Origin: Lichina pygmaea
Taxonomy: Eukaryota; Ascomycota; Lichinomycetes; Lichinales; Lichinaceae
Length of the DNA: 64,000 nt
Direction: 5' to 3'
Assembly (NCBI GenBank): GCA_963422465.1
Contig: OY730169.1
Coordinates: 3,224,001 to 3,288,000 of the forward strand
Shown here: piece by piece, positions 43,306-55,800 of the stretch
Position numbering within the stretch: the stretch's first letter is position 1
How the letters are laid out: each line of letters begins with the position of its first letter
Position numbers and translations under genes: made by a program
Notes under the pieces: model-generated
Databases searched by the model: none
Told to the model about the DNA's origin: nothing
The model's input: only the letters and a program-made list of their open reading frames with translations

Positions 43306-46300
43306 AGTTCTCGGTTGGTTCCCACGAATTCTCCTCTTCGTCAAATCCTAACCACTTCACCAGGTACTCAGTTTTCCGTCTGTTTCTTCGACTATCCAGG
43401 ATTCTTTCAACATCATACTCTTCTTTGTCGTCCTCAAAGTTCCATTCTGTTTCGACCTCCGCGTCGCTGGGTGCTGGTTCAAGCAGCGAGACATGGAATA
43501 CTCAGTGTATCCTTGCTTTTCGTGGCAGTCTCAGTTGATAGTTGACCTTCCCAGTGCGCTTCTCAATTTCGAATAGTCTGATTCGTACATAGTCCAGCTT
43601 TTTGCTCAGTCACTTCGAGCGCAGGTTTTTTGTTGATAGGTAGACCTTATCCCCCCTTTCCAGGGTTGGTCCCTTCAACCTTTTGTCATGTAATCAGTGG
43701 GCGGTGGTGTTCTGGGCACAGTTGATTGTTGTTTTCAGCATCTCGTGCATAGCAGTGAGTTTGCTAACATCGACAACATTGCCTCCTGCTGTTGCCTGCC
43801 ATCGGGGGTTTCTTCCATAGTTCGCAAAGAATAGTGTTGTCCCTGTCACGCTGTGTTGCTGGTCGTTGTACACAAACTGGGCTATTGGTAGCAGTTCCAC
43901 CTAGTTGTCCTGCTGGTGGTTGACGTAGTGTTGTAGATACTGCTCCATTGTCTGGTTTGTCCACTCAGTTTGTCTGTCGGTTTGTGGGTGGTAGGCTGTT
44001 GACATCCTTGTATCAATGCCAAGTTGCCTTGTCCATGTGTTCCAGAATTTCGAGGTGAAGAGTTTGTCTTGATCTGAGATGATTGTCTTTGGTAGCCCTC
44101 GGTGGCTTACCAGCTCTCTGAGTAGAACACTCGTGAGTTTGTTCGTGGTTCCTGACTCTTTCCACGGGACCAGGTGGGTGTATTTGGTGAGTTTGTCAAC
44201 AACCACCAAAATACTATCATATACCACCTTTGTTGCTGGGTCTGTTGACTTTGGCAACTTGACCACAAAATCCATCGTGATAGTTTCCCATGGTGCCTTG
44301 GGTAGGTCCATCTGCTGTGCCTGCCCGTAGGGCTTATGCCCTGATGGTTTGTTCTTCGCGCACTGTTTGCAGTTGCAGATGAACTCCGTCACCTTGCGCT
44401 TCATTCCGTCAAAGTGGTAGTTCCTTTGGATTTTCTCCAAGGTTTTATCTCACCCGGGGTGTCCATGCAAAGGCCTGTCATGGTGCCTCCGGATCACCTC
44501 CTCTTGTGCTCTTCCTGGCACAGTTTCCTTTTTGTTTGCCGTCTTGTGGCCAAGGGTAAGGAGTGGACCCTTTGTTTCTGTTGTTGCCAATTGGGGTTGG
44601 GCATAGACCAAGGTTTGTCCTTTTGTCGCTAGGATTGGGTGTTCCTCTGTTGTTTTCTCATCTATCAGGTCTGGTCACCTGCTGAGGGTGTCCGCTCAAG
44701 CATTTTCAGTGCTCTTCCGGTAGAGGATTTGGAAGTTGTATGATGCTAACAACTCTGCCCATCAAACTTGTTGTCAGTTTAGCTTCTTCATTGTTGTGAA
44801 GTAAGCTAAGTTTTTGTGGTCTGAGTACATATCTATCGTGTATTTTGCCCTCTCCAAATAAGGCCTCCATTCTTGGAATGTGTCGACGATTGCTAACTAC
44901 TCTTTGTCGTGAACATCGTACCTCAGTTCTGGGCCAGAGAACTTTCTCGATCGGTACGCGACAGGGTGTAAGCGGTTGTCGGCGTCTGGTTGACACAAGC
45001 AGGATCCCAGTGCTTGGTCTGAGGCATCAGTCTCCAAAATGATCCTCTTCTCAGAATCAAATGATGCCAAAATAGGTGCGGAGATGAATTTATCCTTCAA
45101 CTCCTGGAAGGCTGCTTGTTGGCTCTCCCCCCACCTGAAAGATTTGTTCTTTCTGGTTAACTCTGTCAAGGCTGCTGCTGTTCTTGAGTAGTCCTTGATG
45201 AATCGTCAGTAGAAGTTTGCAAACCCTAGGAAGGATTGTACTTCTTTGAGGTTTTTGGGTGTTGGCCAGTCTTGTACTGCTGCTGTCTTTGTGTCGTCCA
45301 TTCAGATTCCTTCTGTTGTCAGGATCAACCCCAAATATTCCACTTCCTTTGTGTGGAAAACACTTTTATCCAGGTGTAACCTCATCCCTGCTCTCTGAAG
45401 CGCATGTAGGATCTTTTTGACATGCTGTTTGTGCTCCTCCAAGGTTCCATTGGTGTATACCAAGACGTCGTCAATATAAGCGGTGACAAATATGTCCAGG
45501 TATTGTCGGAGGACAGCGTTAATAAGTGATTGGAATGTCGCCGGTGCATTCGTAAGGCTGAATGGCATCACAGTATACTTGTAGTGCCTGTACCTCGTAC
45601 GAAAGACTGTCTTCCATTCTTCACCGTCTTTCATCCTAACCAGGTTGAAAGCACCTCGAATGTTGAACTTGGTAAACTATTTGGCTCCTTGGATCCGGTC
45701 TTGGATTTCTGATATCAATGGCAGCGGGTAGCAGTTTTTCACTGTAATCGCATTTAGCCACCGATAATCAACACACAGTCAAAGTTTGCCGTCTTTCTTT
45801 AGCACAAACAATATCAGGTATCCAGCCGGTGATGTTGAAGGTCTTATGAACTCTTTCACTAGGTTCTCGTCCAGGTAGTCTCTCAGGGCCTCAAGCTCTT
45901 TTGCTGACAGAGTGTAGATAGGGCTGTGTGTGGGTTTTTTTCTGTCTTCCAGCGGAATCTTGTGGTCCCACTCCTGATGTTCTGGTAGTGTCGCAATCGC
46001 TGTTTCTTCGAACATCTCCTGGTATTCTTTATACTCACTTGGCAACTGCGGTGCCTGAGTCTCGCCCACGGCGTCTTGCGTGGTGCAAAGTTGTTGTGTT
46101 CGGGGTTTCATCCAGACCACACAGGCCTCCCCGCACTGGTGGTATTTCTTCCACCGTGTCAGTGAGATTTCTTTAATCATCACCCCTGGTTCTGACGTGA
46201 CCAGTGTCTCATCTGGAAGGACTAGTTGCCTTCTTTTCCAGTCAATCCTTGGGTTTTGTTTTTCCAACCACAGAAGTCCCAATATAACTTCATGTGGTAT

Positions 46301-48055
46301 CTGGACCAAGTCGAATTCTTCTGTTCTGATCGTCGTGCTATAGACACTCAGTCTCAGGCTCTTGGTCTCCTTCGTCACTTGTCTCTTGTCTTTGGAGAGT
46401 GGTGTTCCGTCCACTACCGTCAACTGGTAGGGGTCTCTCTTGCCTTGGACTGGAACCTTGTTTCTTCTGGCAAAGCTTTCTGACATGAAGTTGCCAGTCG
46501 CACCAGAGTCAATCATGGCCTTAGCCAACCACCCATTGACCCTGATCTTGATGCGAAAGTGTGGGCTGCAGGCTGTTGCGTCAAGACTCAGCTTGACTCC
46601 TTCCTCCCGGGGTGTTGTCTTGCCTGCTCTTCCGACCCCAGTTTTGAAGAGCGCTGCTAGTTTTTTGAGCCGCCTAGGCCCTGGGCCTGACGCTCTACCA
46701 TGTGTTGTTTGCATCGTGTGGTGGTGCATCGTTCCCCCAGGTCTTGGTTGCAATCATCAGCAATATCTCTGACCTGTATGATGCTGAGGGTATTGTCGAC
46801 CCATCGTGACGCTTGCGTCTCCCCTATTTCTGATAGGGTTGTGTCCTGTTGTTGAAGGACAGGTTTGTCAGGGACTGGTGGTGGCTGGGCTTCCTTGTCG
46901 TCAACCTGTTCCTCCATATAGCCGGTTGTGTCAAACTCAGAGATCAGGTTGTCCTCCCAGTGGATTCCGTCGACCTTCCTTCAGACCTTGTCAAGGCAGT
47001 CCAAGGTTTCTTGGAGCATGTTCTCGAGTTTTTCGGCGTGTTGTCGGAGGTTGTCCTCCTCTCTGAGGAGTGCTGCCTCAGGGTGATTGTGGGGCAGTGT
47101 GCCTTGGGGGGCCCTCTGGGGCTCCTCCATCTCCCTGCCTTTCCAGGCGCTTGTGGTGTTCAACTGCTTCCCTTTGCCCTCCTTGTTCTTCTTCTTGCTC
47201 CTGCAGTTTACCGCGAGGTGGCCCACTTTCTGACAGTTGTAACACTTCCGTGTCTCCTTCTTTTGTAGTTCTGCTGTGTTGATTTCCATAGGTACCAAGC
47301 CGTAGTTATCTTTGGCAGGTGTTGGCTTTTTCTTCACCTATGGTTTTGTCTGCTTGCCTCACTTCTCAAGCTCTCTCTTGAACTGTCAGTCATCGATGCG
47401 AGCCGCAGTCTCAATCATTTTGTAGAGCTCGGTTGGTCAGTCTCCTCGCACGATGTTGTCCTTGACTTGTTCCTTGAGGCCTTGGTAGAATAGTGCTGTT
47501 AGTGCACTGTCCCCCCACTGGGTCCTCACTGCTAGTTGTTGGAACTTCACTGCGAATTCCGATGCCGATCCAGTTTGCCGCAGTGCTTGGAGCTTTCATT
47601 CCACATCCCTTTCCTCATCAAGAATCCCAAACGTCTTTCTCATGGCTGTCTTAAAAGTTTTCAAGCTTCCCATGACCTGTTGGGTATTGTCTTCTTGCTC
47701 CTTGGGGTCTGCCTGATTGTCTAGGTAATCTCTTAAGTAGATGTTGAACCAAGCAAAGGCTGGTCCTTCCAGGTAGGAGGCTGCAAATAGCACCTTCTCC
47801 TGGTCTGTTGGGAACTGGGCTGTGTTGAACCCATAGTAGAGCTCCAGTTGTGAGAAGAACAACTCCAGTCCTCCCCTGGATCCATCGTACCTCTTCAGGG
47901 CACCTACCTTCAAGGGCTTCGGGGGTAGGTTAACAATAGGTGCCGCCTGGACAGCCTGGGCCTGAGCTGCCTGAACAGCCTGGGCTTGGGCTGCCTGAGA
48001 AGGGGTAGAGCTTTGTGGATCCATCATCGTATCGAGTCAGTGTCCTGTACGTTAG

Positions 48056-48063
48056 AGGCTGAA
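48056..48063 (-). other. Primer-binding site core, self-priming type (family 2)
   Basis: On the minus strand the bases after the 5' LTR contain TTCAGCCT. Its complement AGGCTGAA lies in the LTR at 48211-48218 (minus-strand reading), about 39 nt after TATAAAG, that is, near the predicted mRNA 5' end. The distance matches family 1 although the sequence is different. Confidence 0.6.
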
Positions 48064-48065
48064 AC

Positions 48066-48559
48066 TGTTAAAAGCTGGGCCGGGTTCACACAGAAACCAG
48101 TACAGTCTGTTGCTTCGTGGGCGGATTCTAAAACAGGGGCTCAGTAGAGGAATAGACAGGTGGGGTAACTCTCCTGTACTATTGTCTCTGTACAATGGGT
48201 TTGTATTGTGTTCAGCCTGGAGAGCTAATCCCTCTGGGCTCTTTGGGGGTCTTTATACAGATGCCCCAAGGGGGGGGGTCTCCTCAAGGGGTATCATCCT
48301 TTTGCGTGGACGAGCTCCTCACTTAGCTCCTGCTTGTCCACCGGACAAGCTCCTCGCTTAGCTCTTGCTCGTCCACCAGACAAGCTCCTCGCTTAGCTCC
48401 TGCTCATCCACCGGACGAGCTCCTCACTTAGCTCTTGCTCATCCACCGGACAAGCTCCTCGCTTAGCTCTTGCTTGTCCACCGGATCAGTCGGATGTTGT
48501 TCCGCATGACTAACACTCCTCCCTCGCTTACCTGGGCTGTTCCGGCCTAGGCCTTAACA
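48066..48559 (-). repeat. 5' LTR of family-2 gypsy
   Basis: A 494-bp LTR with five 35-bp tandem units (48308-48482). A TATA-like element (TATAAAG on the minus strand) lies near 48250. The LTR is followed by the AAAGT duplication. Confidence 0.93.
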
Positions 48560-48682
48560 AAAGTCTAGTCTTGGGGATTGGTCCCAGGACTAGATTATTA
48601 CTGCTGGGAAACCAGGTGACTCTTCTTTCTGGCAGTACTCTGCAGACAGGAAACACCCAACCAGTGCCAAACAATCTCTAAC

Positions 48683-50074
48683 ATGGCTCCAAAGAAGAAA
48701 AAACTCACCTTTTCAGAAAGTAACACCAGAGCTACACCAGCTATACTCTCCCAACCAGCTCCCAGTCTGGCTAGCACCCAGTCCAGCTCTCCTACCCCCC
48801 AACCAGCTCCCCAGAGTGACTACAAGCTAGTAGACTCCTGGATCAAAACTCAACCAGTCCCAGAATCCATTCTGAAAAGCTGGGAAAATATCAAAAAGAA
48901 CTCCTTCCCTACAGAAGCCCAGTCTAGCTCTACTGGCCTCACCAACAGAATCTTCCAGGAGCTGGAGAATATCAACAAGCGGCTGGACAAACAAGAAGCC
49001 AAGCCATCATATGCCCAGACTGTCCAAAAATCTATTCCAGCACAAATCCCTCTACCTGCAAGAATTCTCAAAGAAGTTCTTGTACATCCTGGTATCCAGC
49101 CACCTGACATGGCTAATAGAACTCACATCCAGCTTTTCCAAGCTCTTCAAGACAGACTACCCAGCCTCTACAACAAGCAGGTCAGAGCAGTAAGGAAACT
49201 TCTTTCAGGGGATATCCTTATTAACACAGAAAGCCAAGAGACTAAAGTCTTCCTAGAGAAAAACCCTGCCTGGGTATCAGCTATCTTCACAAAGGAAGCA
49301 ACCATCCAGCCCAAGAGATTCCCAGTTCTGATCCATGGAGTCAGAACAGAAGATATCCAACCTGAAGACCTGGAGAAAACCTGCCAGATAATCCAGAACA
49401 GCAACCTATCTCTGAGCAAACAAATCACCATCCTGAGAGCCTACTGGTCTAAGAAGGCTATAGCTCAAAAGAAGCCAGTTACCTCTCTCCACCTGGATCT
49501 GGCTACCCCTGAACAAGCCAATCTTTTGATTGAGAGTGGGCTAGTGCTGGGGCACAGGATGCATGAAGCAGAACCTTTTCTGGCAGACACAGTTATTGCA
49601 CAATGTTTCAAGTGCTTTGGCTATGGGCACCAAGCACGCTTCTGCAAGAACAAAGCTGTGTGTGGTGCCTGTGGAGGCCAGCATGAAAGGAGAGCCTGCC
49701 AAGTTCCTGAACAGCTTCTCAAGCCAAAATGCTGCAACTGCAGAGGAGCTCACCCAGCCTGGGCCAGTGTCTGTCCAGTACGCCAGGAAGCAGCCAAGAA
49801 GGCAAGAGAAGTATGGAACACACGCCCAGGAAAATATGAGATCCCAACAGCTACCTCTGTTCCAGCTCTACAACCCCCCCCAGTTATGTCTTTCCCTCTT
49901 TCTCAGTCTCTACCAGGGGGGAAAAAACATAAAACAGCTGAGCCAAGCAGAAGCTCAGAGAGACTCAGAGGTGCACTCCCAGAAGTGCAAATTCTTTCTT
50001 CAAGATCAGCCAACTCTGGAGGAAAGCTACCAGCTAACTCCTTCAAGATCTTTGATGCTGAGATGTCTGCATGA
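48683..50074 (+). CDS. LINE copy 2 ORF1 (zinc-knuckle RNA-binding protein), open
   Basis: A 463-residue open frame. The N-terminal part is Ser/Pro/Gln-rich and the middle is charged. Three cysteine knuckles lie near residues 310-365: CFKCFGYGHQARFC (the retroviral C-x2-C-x4-H-x4-C spacing), CGACGGQHERRAC and CCNCRGAHPAWASVC. It would bind the LINE RNA and form the retrotransposition particle together with the ORF2 product. The stop codon overlaps the ORF2 start as ATGA (50071-50074), which fits termination-reinitiation. It is the only open LINE ORF1 in the window. Confidence 0.9.
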   Translation: MAPKKKKLTFSESNTRATPAILSQPAPSLASTQSSSPTPQPAPQSDYKLVDSWIKTQPVPESILKSWENIKKNSFPTEAQSSSTGLTNRIFQELENINKRLDKQEAKPSYAQTVQKSIPAQIPLPARILKEVLVHPGIQPPDMANRTHIQLFQALQDRLPSLYNKQVRAVRKLLSGDILINTESQETKVFLEKNPAWVSAIFTKEATIQPKRFPVLIHGVRTEDIQPEDLEKTCQIIQNSNLSLSKQITILRAYWSKKAIAQKKPVTSLHLDLATPEQANLLIESGLVLGHRMHEAEPFLADTVIAQCFKCFGYGHQARFCKNKAVCGACGGQHERRACQVPEQLLKPKCCNCRGAHPAWASVCPVRQEAAKKAREVWNTRPGKYEIPTATSVPALQPPPVMSFPLSQSLPGGKKHKTAEPSRSSERLRGALPEVQILSSRSANSGGKLPANSFKIFDAEMSA

Positions 50075-51688
50075 AAGACACAAAGCTGACACTTCTCCAG
50101 TATAATGTGCAAAAAAGCCAATCAGTCCAAGAGCTACTGCTAGCAACCTCAGCTCTCCAAGAGGTGGACATTATTGCACTTCAAGAGCCCTGGAAAAACC
50201 CTCACCTAGAAACAAGCACTTCAACTGTTTTCTCTTCCTTTCTTCCTCTCTACTGTTCAGAGATTGGCAGAACACTTTTTCTTATTAATAAAAATCTGAA
50301 ACTCTCTTCTCTTCATCCTACCTTCTGGAATAAAGACTTTGTTTCTCTTGAAATCTACTTGGAAAACTCTCCTACTTCTCTTTGGGTACATAATCTCTAC
50401 TTCACCCCATCAAGTCAAGAAAACTACACAGAGGCATCAGAAGCTCTTCTCTGTTTACTCCAAAATACTTTACAAGAACAAGGACAACATATTCTTCTCA
50501 CAGACTCAAATCTTCACCACCCAGACTGGTCAAAGAAAAGAAGACTGTACTCTGAGACTGCAAACAAGTTTCAAGACCTAATGAAAGATTTAAATCTGGA
50601 TTTAGCTATTGCACCTTTCACCCCTACCAGAGCAAGATCTCTTTCTGAAAAACCATGTTCTGCTATTTATCTGTCTTTTATTTCTTCTTCTCTTTCTAAC
50701 TCTCTGATTTTCTCTAAAGTGGCTCTTCAGTTCTTTCATGGGTCTGACCACAGACCTGTACTAACCTGCCTGGACCTGGATCCTCCAAGGAAAATCTGGA
50801 AACCAGAGAGAAACTGGAGAACACTGGACTCAAACCTTGCAAGAGTAGAGTGTGAGAAGCTACACCTGCCCTTCCACTTCCAAGATAAGTATAAAGTGGA
50901 TGAGTACTTGGAGTATCTTGACAACTTTCTCCAAGAAATAGCAAGCAAATCCACACAGCTCCAGAAGCAATCTGGCCACTCAGTCCCCTGGTGGAATCAA
51001 GAGATCCAAAACAAGGTTAAAGAGGAAAGAAGAGTAAGAAGAAAAGTGCAAAAAAGACAAGCAAGTCAAGAGGAACTTGAGCAAGCAACTAAGCTCAAGA
51101 AAAAGGCAGTCAGAGATGGAAAACAGAACACTTTCAGACACCAAATCCATGAGCTGGCCAGCTCTTCAAAGTTCTGGAAGCTTGCAAAGTGGGGAAAGTC
51201 CAAAGCCAACAAGACTTCTGATCTTCCTCTGGTTCCTGACCTGGAAACACAAGAAGGAATAGCCAAAACCTTTGAGGAAAAGACTAAAGCCTTCTCACAA
51301 CAGTTCTTTCCAAAAGCTCTAGTTCCAGAACCAGGCTCAGAAAGCTCCCAGACTATCTCTGAGATACAGCTCTCCCAGGAGGTAACATGTGAAGAAGTGG
51401 AGCAAATTCTGGCCAAGAAGAAACCTTTCACAGCAGGAGGGAGAGATAAGCTGCCAAATGGATTTCTGAGAGCTCTGGGGCCTAGGTTCTGCCAAGCTCT
51501 AGCTATTCTGACTTCAACATGCTGGAAACTGGAGTACTTCCCTGAAAGATTTAAGAGTGCAAAAACAGTCTGCTTGAGGAAACCTGGCAAGGGAACCTAC
51601 AATCAAGCTAAAGCCTGGCGCCCTATAGCTCTGCTAAACACAACAGGCAAGCTGATGGAAGCTATTGCTGCAGCCAGACTAAGCAAGA

Positions 51689-52287
51689 TGTTGCGGTCCG
51701 TACTGTACCGTCCTATCCGAGTATAGGATTAGGGCAAGAGGTGGAAGGCAGGTTGGTTCTCGCAGGAGAGGAGTGTCAAGGAGCGCGAAGAGGTTTGGTG
51801 GAATGTGGTGGTGGTGACACCTGATCAATGGCTTTGTACAAAGGATTGTATTGAAGTAGATCTAGTTGTCTGGATCACAACATGAGTTGAAGATGATTGT
51901 TCCATAAGGGAACTATCGCCAGACTATATAGTGCTGGCCTGTCGAGACAATCAAGATTGTCTTGACAGTCTCAACGTCAAGACGGGTGAGATTGTCTTGA
52001 CAGTCCCACCATGTTATGCACCCTGCGTCAAGACTGGTGAGATTGTCTCGATGCTTCATGCATCATGTGTCAAGACTGGTGAGATTGTCTTGATGCTTCA
52101 TGCATCATGTGTCGAGACTGGTGAGATTGTCTTGATACTTTATGCATCATGCGTCAAGACTCCTGTGTGTGTCTTGACAGTCATGTGACCCCTTGTTGGT
52201 TGGTCACTTGACTTCCATGGTGTCCTCTTGCCTGGCCCACGGCCTGATTGCCTATAAATGAGTGGCTCCCATCCCTGGGTCGTAACA
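51689..52287 (-). repeat. 3' LTR of second family-1 gypsy
   Basis: A 599-bp LTR. It has three tandem units of about 42 bp (about 52027-52150, motif GTCAAGACTGGTGAGATTGT) plus related flanking pieces. It has TATA-like elements in both directions: TATATAG near 51925 for the element itself, and TATAAAT at 52253-52259 toward the antisense gene. Confidence 0.92.
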
Positions 52288-52331
52288 CTACCCTCCTCTC
52301 CTTCATTCATTGTCCTGATGAATTCTTGAGT

Positions 52332-52832
52332 ATGTCTGCAAAATCATGTGCCTCTGCTTACCGAAACCAACTGGCAGCCCAGATCTGTGATCATAACTTT
52401 GTGTCGCTTGCTCCGTGTGACTTCTGTGTTTTGAACCACAAGCCCTGCTTCTGAATGTCTGACAACAACGATAAGTTGAAGTGCGCTGAGTGCACTCGTC
52501 AGGGAAAGTTCTGTGTGTCACTTTCTTGGGAGTCGCTGAACATGACTCAGGATAACCTTCGCAAGGATTTGGCTGTTGATGAGGCCAAGCGGGATGCTCT
52601 TGTCAAGCAGCTTGCCGAGCTGCAGGCTCATGTGTCCCGAAAGCGAAAGGTTCTTGAGGGTGCTGAGGGTCAAGCAAAGAAGAAGCTCCAGTGCCTTGTT
52701 GCTGAAATGGAGGTGGATGGTGAAGACTTGTTGGTGACAGTCATTGATGCGTCCGCACTGCAGGCCAAGCTGTTCAGTCCTGCTCCTGCCAGAACTGCTG
52801 CAGGAGGAGCTGGCAGTTTGCGAAGTTCCTGA
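52332..52832 (+). pseudogene. Decayed antisense cysteine-cluster gene (second family-1 copy)
   Basis: The homologue of 4313-4717 in the same relative position. The cysteine cluster (CDFC, CAECTRQGKFC) and the basic/helical tail are both recognisable. It is broken. The C-terminal extension beyond the homologue's end runs toward the pol stop. Confidence 0.75.
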
Positions 52833-55800
52833 GTGGCTCCCAGGTATTTTCCGAGTCTGGGTAGTCTTTCCACTTGACAAGGTATCGCTGACCTTTTCTC
52901 TTCAGGATCTGTTCAGCCTCAAATTCCTGTTCTTCCTCTGGTTGGTAATGAAATGTTTCCTGCAAGGGTGTGCTCTGGTTGGCTAATTTGATCATTGAGA
53001 TGTGAAAGTTTGGGTGTACCCAAGCGTCTCTCAGTAGTCGCAGTCTGACATTGACTGGTCTGGCTTTTTCTTTGACTGAAAATAGTCTGACCTTGACATG
53101 GTCCAGTTTCTTTGTTCTTGGTTTCTTTGTTTTCCAATTTCTTGTGAGGAGGTAGACTTTATCCCCCTTCTTTAGCTGAAGTGCCATTTTTGATTTCTTG
53201 TCCATTTGACATTGCATTCTTTCTGAGGTCTCTTGAAGGTAGTGCCTCATCATCGTGTGTGTTTGTCGTAGGAGCTTGTCGTGTTGGAGTGCTTTCTCCG
53301 TGTTTGGTGAAGCTCTGCTTGGCATCCCGATGTTCGCATGTTGTCCAAAATTGGCAAAAAATGGCGATTCCTTTGTTGAGTCTGATCTGTGCTGGTTGAT
53401 TGCCAGCTGTGCCACCGGTAATAACTGTGCCCAATTGCTATGGGTCTTGTTGATGTAATGCTGTAAGTAAGTCTCCAGGACTTGGTTCACTCACTCTGTC
53501 TGGCTGTCAGTTCGTGGATGATAGGCCGTAGACATTTTGAGTTTTGTTCCCATGGCTGCACTGATTGTCTTCCAGTAGTTGGATGTGAAGAGTTTATCTC
53601 TGTCTGTAATGATCATGATCAGAACTCCGTGGTCTCTGACCAATCTGTCCAGTAAGAGGTGTCCCAACTGTTCTGCTGTGTGGGTTTCCTTGAATAGTAC
53701 CACTATTAGATATTTTGTGAATCTGTCCACTATCACCATAATCAAGTCGTAGGTGATTCCTGTGACTGGGTCTTTGGACTTGGGTAGCTTTGTGATGAAG
53801 TCCATTGACATGTCTTCCCACAGGCCTTTCGGTATCGTGTTCGGGTGTCCTTCTCCGTATAGCTTATGTCTTCCATGTTTGTTTTTCTGGCATAGTAGAC
53901 ACTTGCTGATGTAGTTTGTGACATGTTGTCAGAGGTTAATGACATTGTTCCCTGCCTGTTGGATAAGGTCTGTGGTCTTGGAGATTCCTGGGTGACTGTG
54001 TGCTGGGTTATCATGGTAGTTCCTTATTAGTTCTTCAGTGTCTTCTGCCATAAGCTTGTTGATCTGTGGTTGAGGCACCAGGTTTCCTTGCTGGTCCTGC
54101 TGTAAGATCGTTCCTTGGTGTTCATCATCTTCCATGTGGTCTTTTCGTCAGCTTAGTGTGTCTGCTCTCCTATTGTCTTGTCCAGGGGTGTACAAGATCT
54201 TGAACTTGTGTTGCCCTAGGAGTTCAGCCCATCTGACTTACTGTCTGTTCAGCTTCTTGGTTGTCGTGAATATTGTCAGATTCTTGTGGTCTGTGAGAAT
54301 GGTGAGTTCAGAACTGCTTTCCGCGTACACTCTCCAGTGTTTGAGTGCATTGACAACTGCCAGTAGCTCTTTATCGTGGATATCATAGTTTTGTTCTGCT
54401 TGTGTCATTTTTCGTGAGTAGTAGGCAACTGGGTGCCACTTGCTGTCTGCCTGTTGGCATAGACATGCTCCCACTGCCTGATCTGAAGCGTCTGTCTTGA
54501 TTCACGTTGGTTGGCCTGTCTTGAAGTTGAGGAGAACTGGTTCCTTGGCGCAAGTGTCCTTGAGCTGTTGGAATGCTTTTTGTTGTCTCTCCGTCCACCA
54601 GTACTCCACATCCTTCTTTGTGAGTTCTGTCAGTGGTGTTGCCATCTGTGAGTAGTTCTTGATGAACTGTCGGTTGAAGTTGGCAAATCCTAGGAAGGCT
54701 TGTACTTCCTTAACTGATGTTGGTGTTGGCCATTGCTGAATCGCTTTGATTTTCTCAGAGTCAATCTTGATCCTTTCAATCCCTATGATGTATCTGAGGA
54801 ATTCAACTTCCAGTTTGTTGAACTCGCATTTCTTCAGGTTGAGCTTGAGCCCTGCCTCTTGTAGGCATCATAGAACATCCTTCACATGTTTGGTATGTTC
54901 TTGTTGCGTGTTCGAGTAGACAAGAATGTCATCCAGGTAGGCGATAGCTGTTTGGTCCAGGTGTGCTCTGATGACGTTGTTGATCAATGCTTGACATGTT
55001 GCTGGTGTGTTTGTGAGTCCGAATAGCATAACCAGATACTTGTAGTGTCCGTATCAGGTTCTGAAGGCTGTCTTCCATTCTTCTTCTTTTTTCATGTGTA
55101 TCAGGTTGTATGCTCCTTTCAAGTCCAGCTTGGTAAAGATTGTAGCTTGGCTGATCCTGTCTCGCAATTTGTTCACATTTGGCAGCGGATATCAATTCTT
55201 GATGGTAATGTTGTTGAGTTTCCTGTAATCCACACAAAGTCGAAGACTTCCGTCTTTCTTTGGTGCAAATAGTATCGGGTATCCTGCTGGCGATTGAGAT
55301 TCTCGAATAAAACTCTTTTTCAGGTTTTCCTCCAGGTACTCGCGAAGTACTTGGAGCTCTTTCTCTGATAACTGGTAAATTGGTCCAAATCCTGGCTCTG
55401 TCCCTGGTTGCAACTTGATCTCATGATCCCAAGGTTGGTGCTTAGACAACACTGCTGTTGTTGTCTCTTCCTGAAAGAGGTTATCATACCCAGGTCAGTA
55501 CTCTTCAGGGATCTCCAGAGGGTTAACAACTTTCTCTCTCTTCATCTCTGACTGTTTGGCCACCTGGTTCCGGGGTGTGCCTGTCAAGGTGGACCTCTTC
55601 TCTTGAGAGTTGTCCTTTCTATCGGTGAGGTTCCACTGAGGACTCCTTCCCTCATCTGTCCACGCCTTCTGTGGCTGGTAACAGGTCTGAGCTGTGTTGT
55701 TAGTGCAGTTCCTAAACGTGAGTACTCCTGTCTTCCAGTTAACAACTGGGTTGTGCTTCTTTAGCCAAGGCATCCCCAAATAGATATCCTGAGTGGCCAA

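Larger units (their letters stand above)
42178..48559 (-). mobile_element. Ty3/gypsy chromovirus, family 2, full length
   Basis: A minus-strand element of 6.4 kb with 494-bp LTRs at 42178-42671 (3') and 48066-48559 (5'), flanked by AAAGT (42173-42177 and 48560-48564). Parts in element order: gag about 48030-46700 with zinc knuckle (CYNCQKVGHLAVNC), retropepsin about 46550-46250, reverse transcriptase and RNase H about 45790-44700, integrase about 44440-43560, chromodomain about 43430-43260, and an antisense gene 42796-43305. The LTRs differ by a few percent by eye, mostly C/T and G/A, so it is older than the element at 3726. The coding region is broken at many places (roughly ten). Confidence 0.93.
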
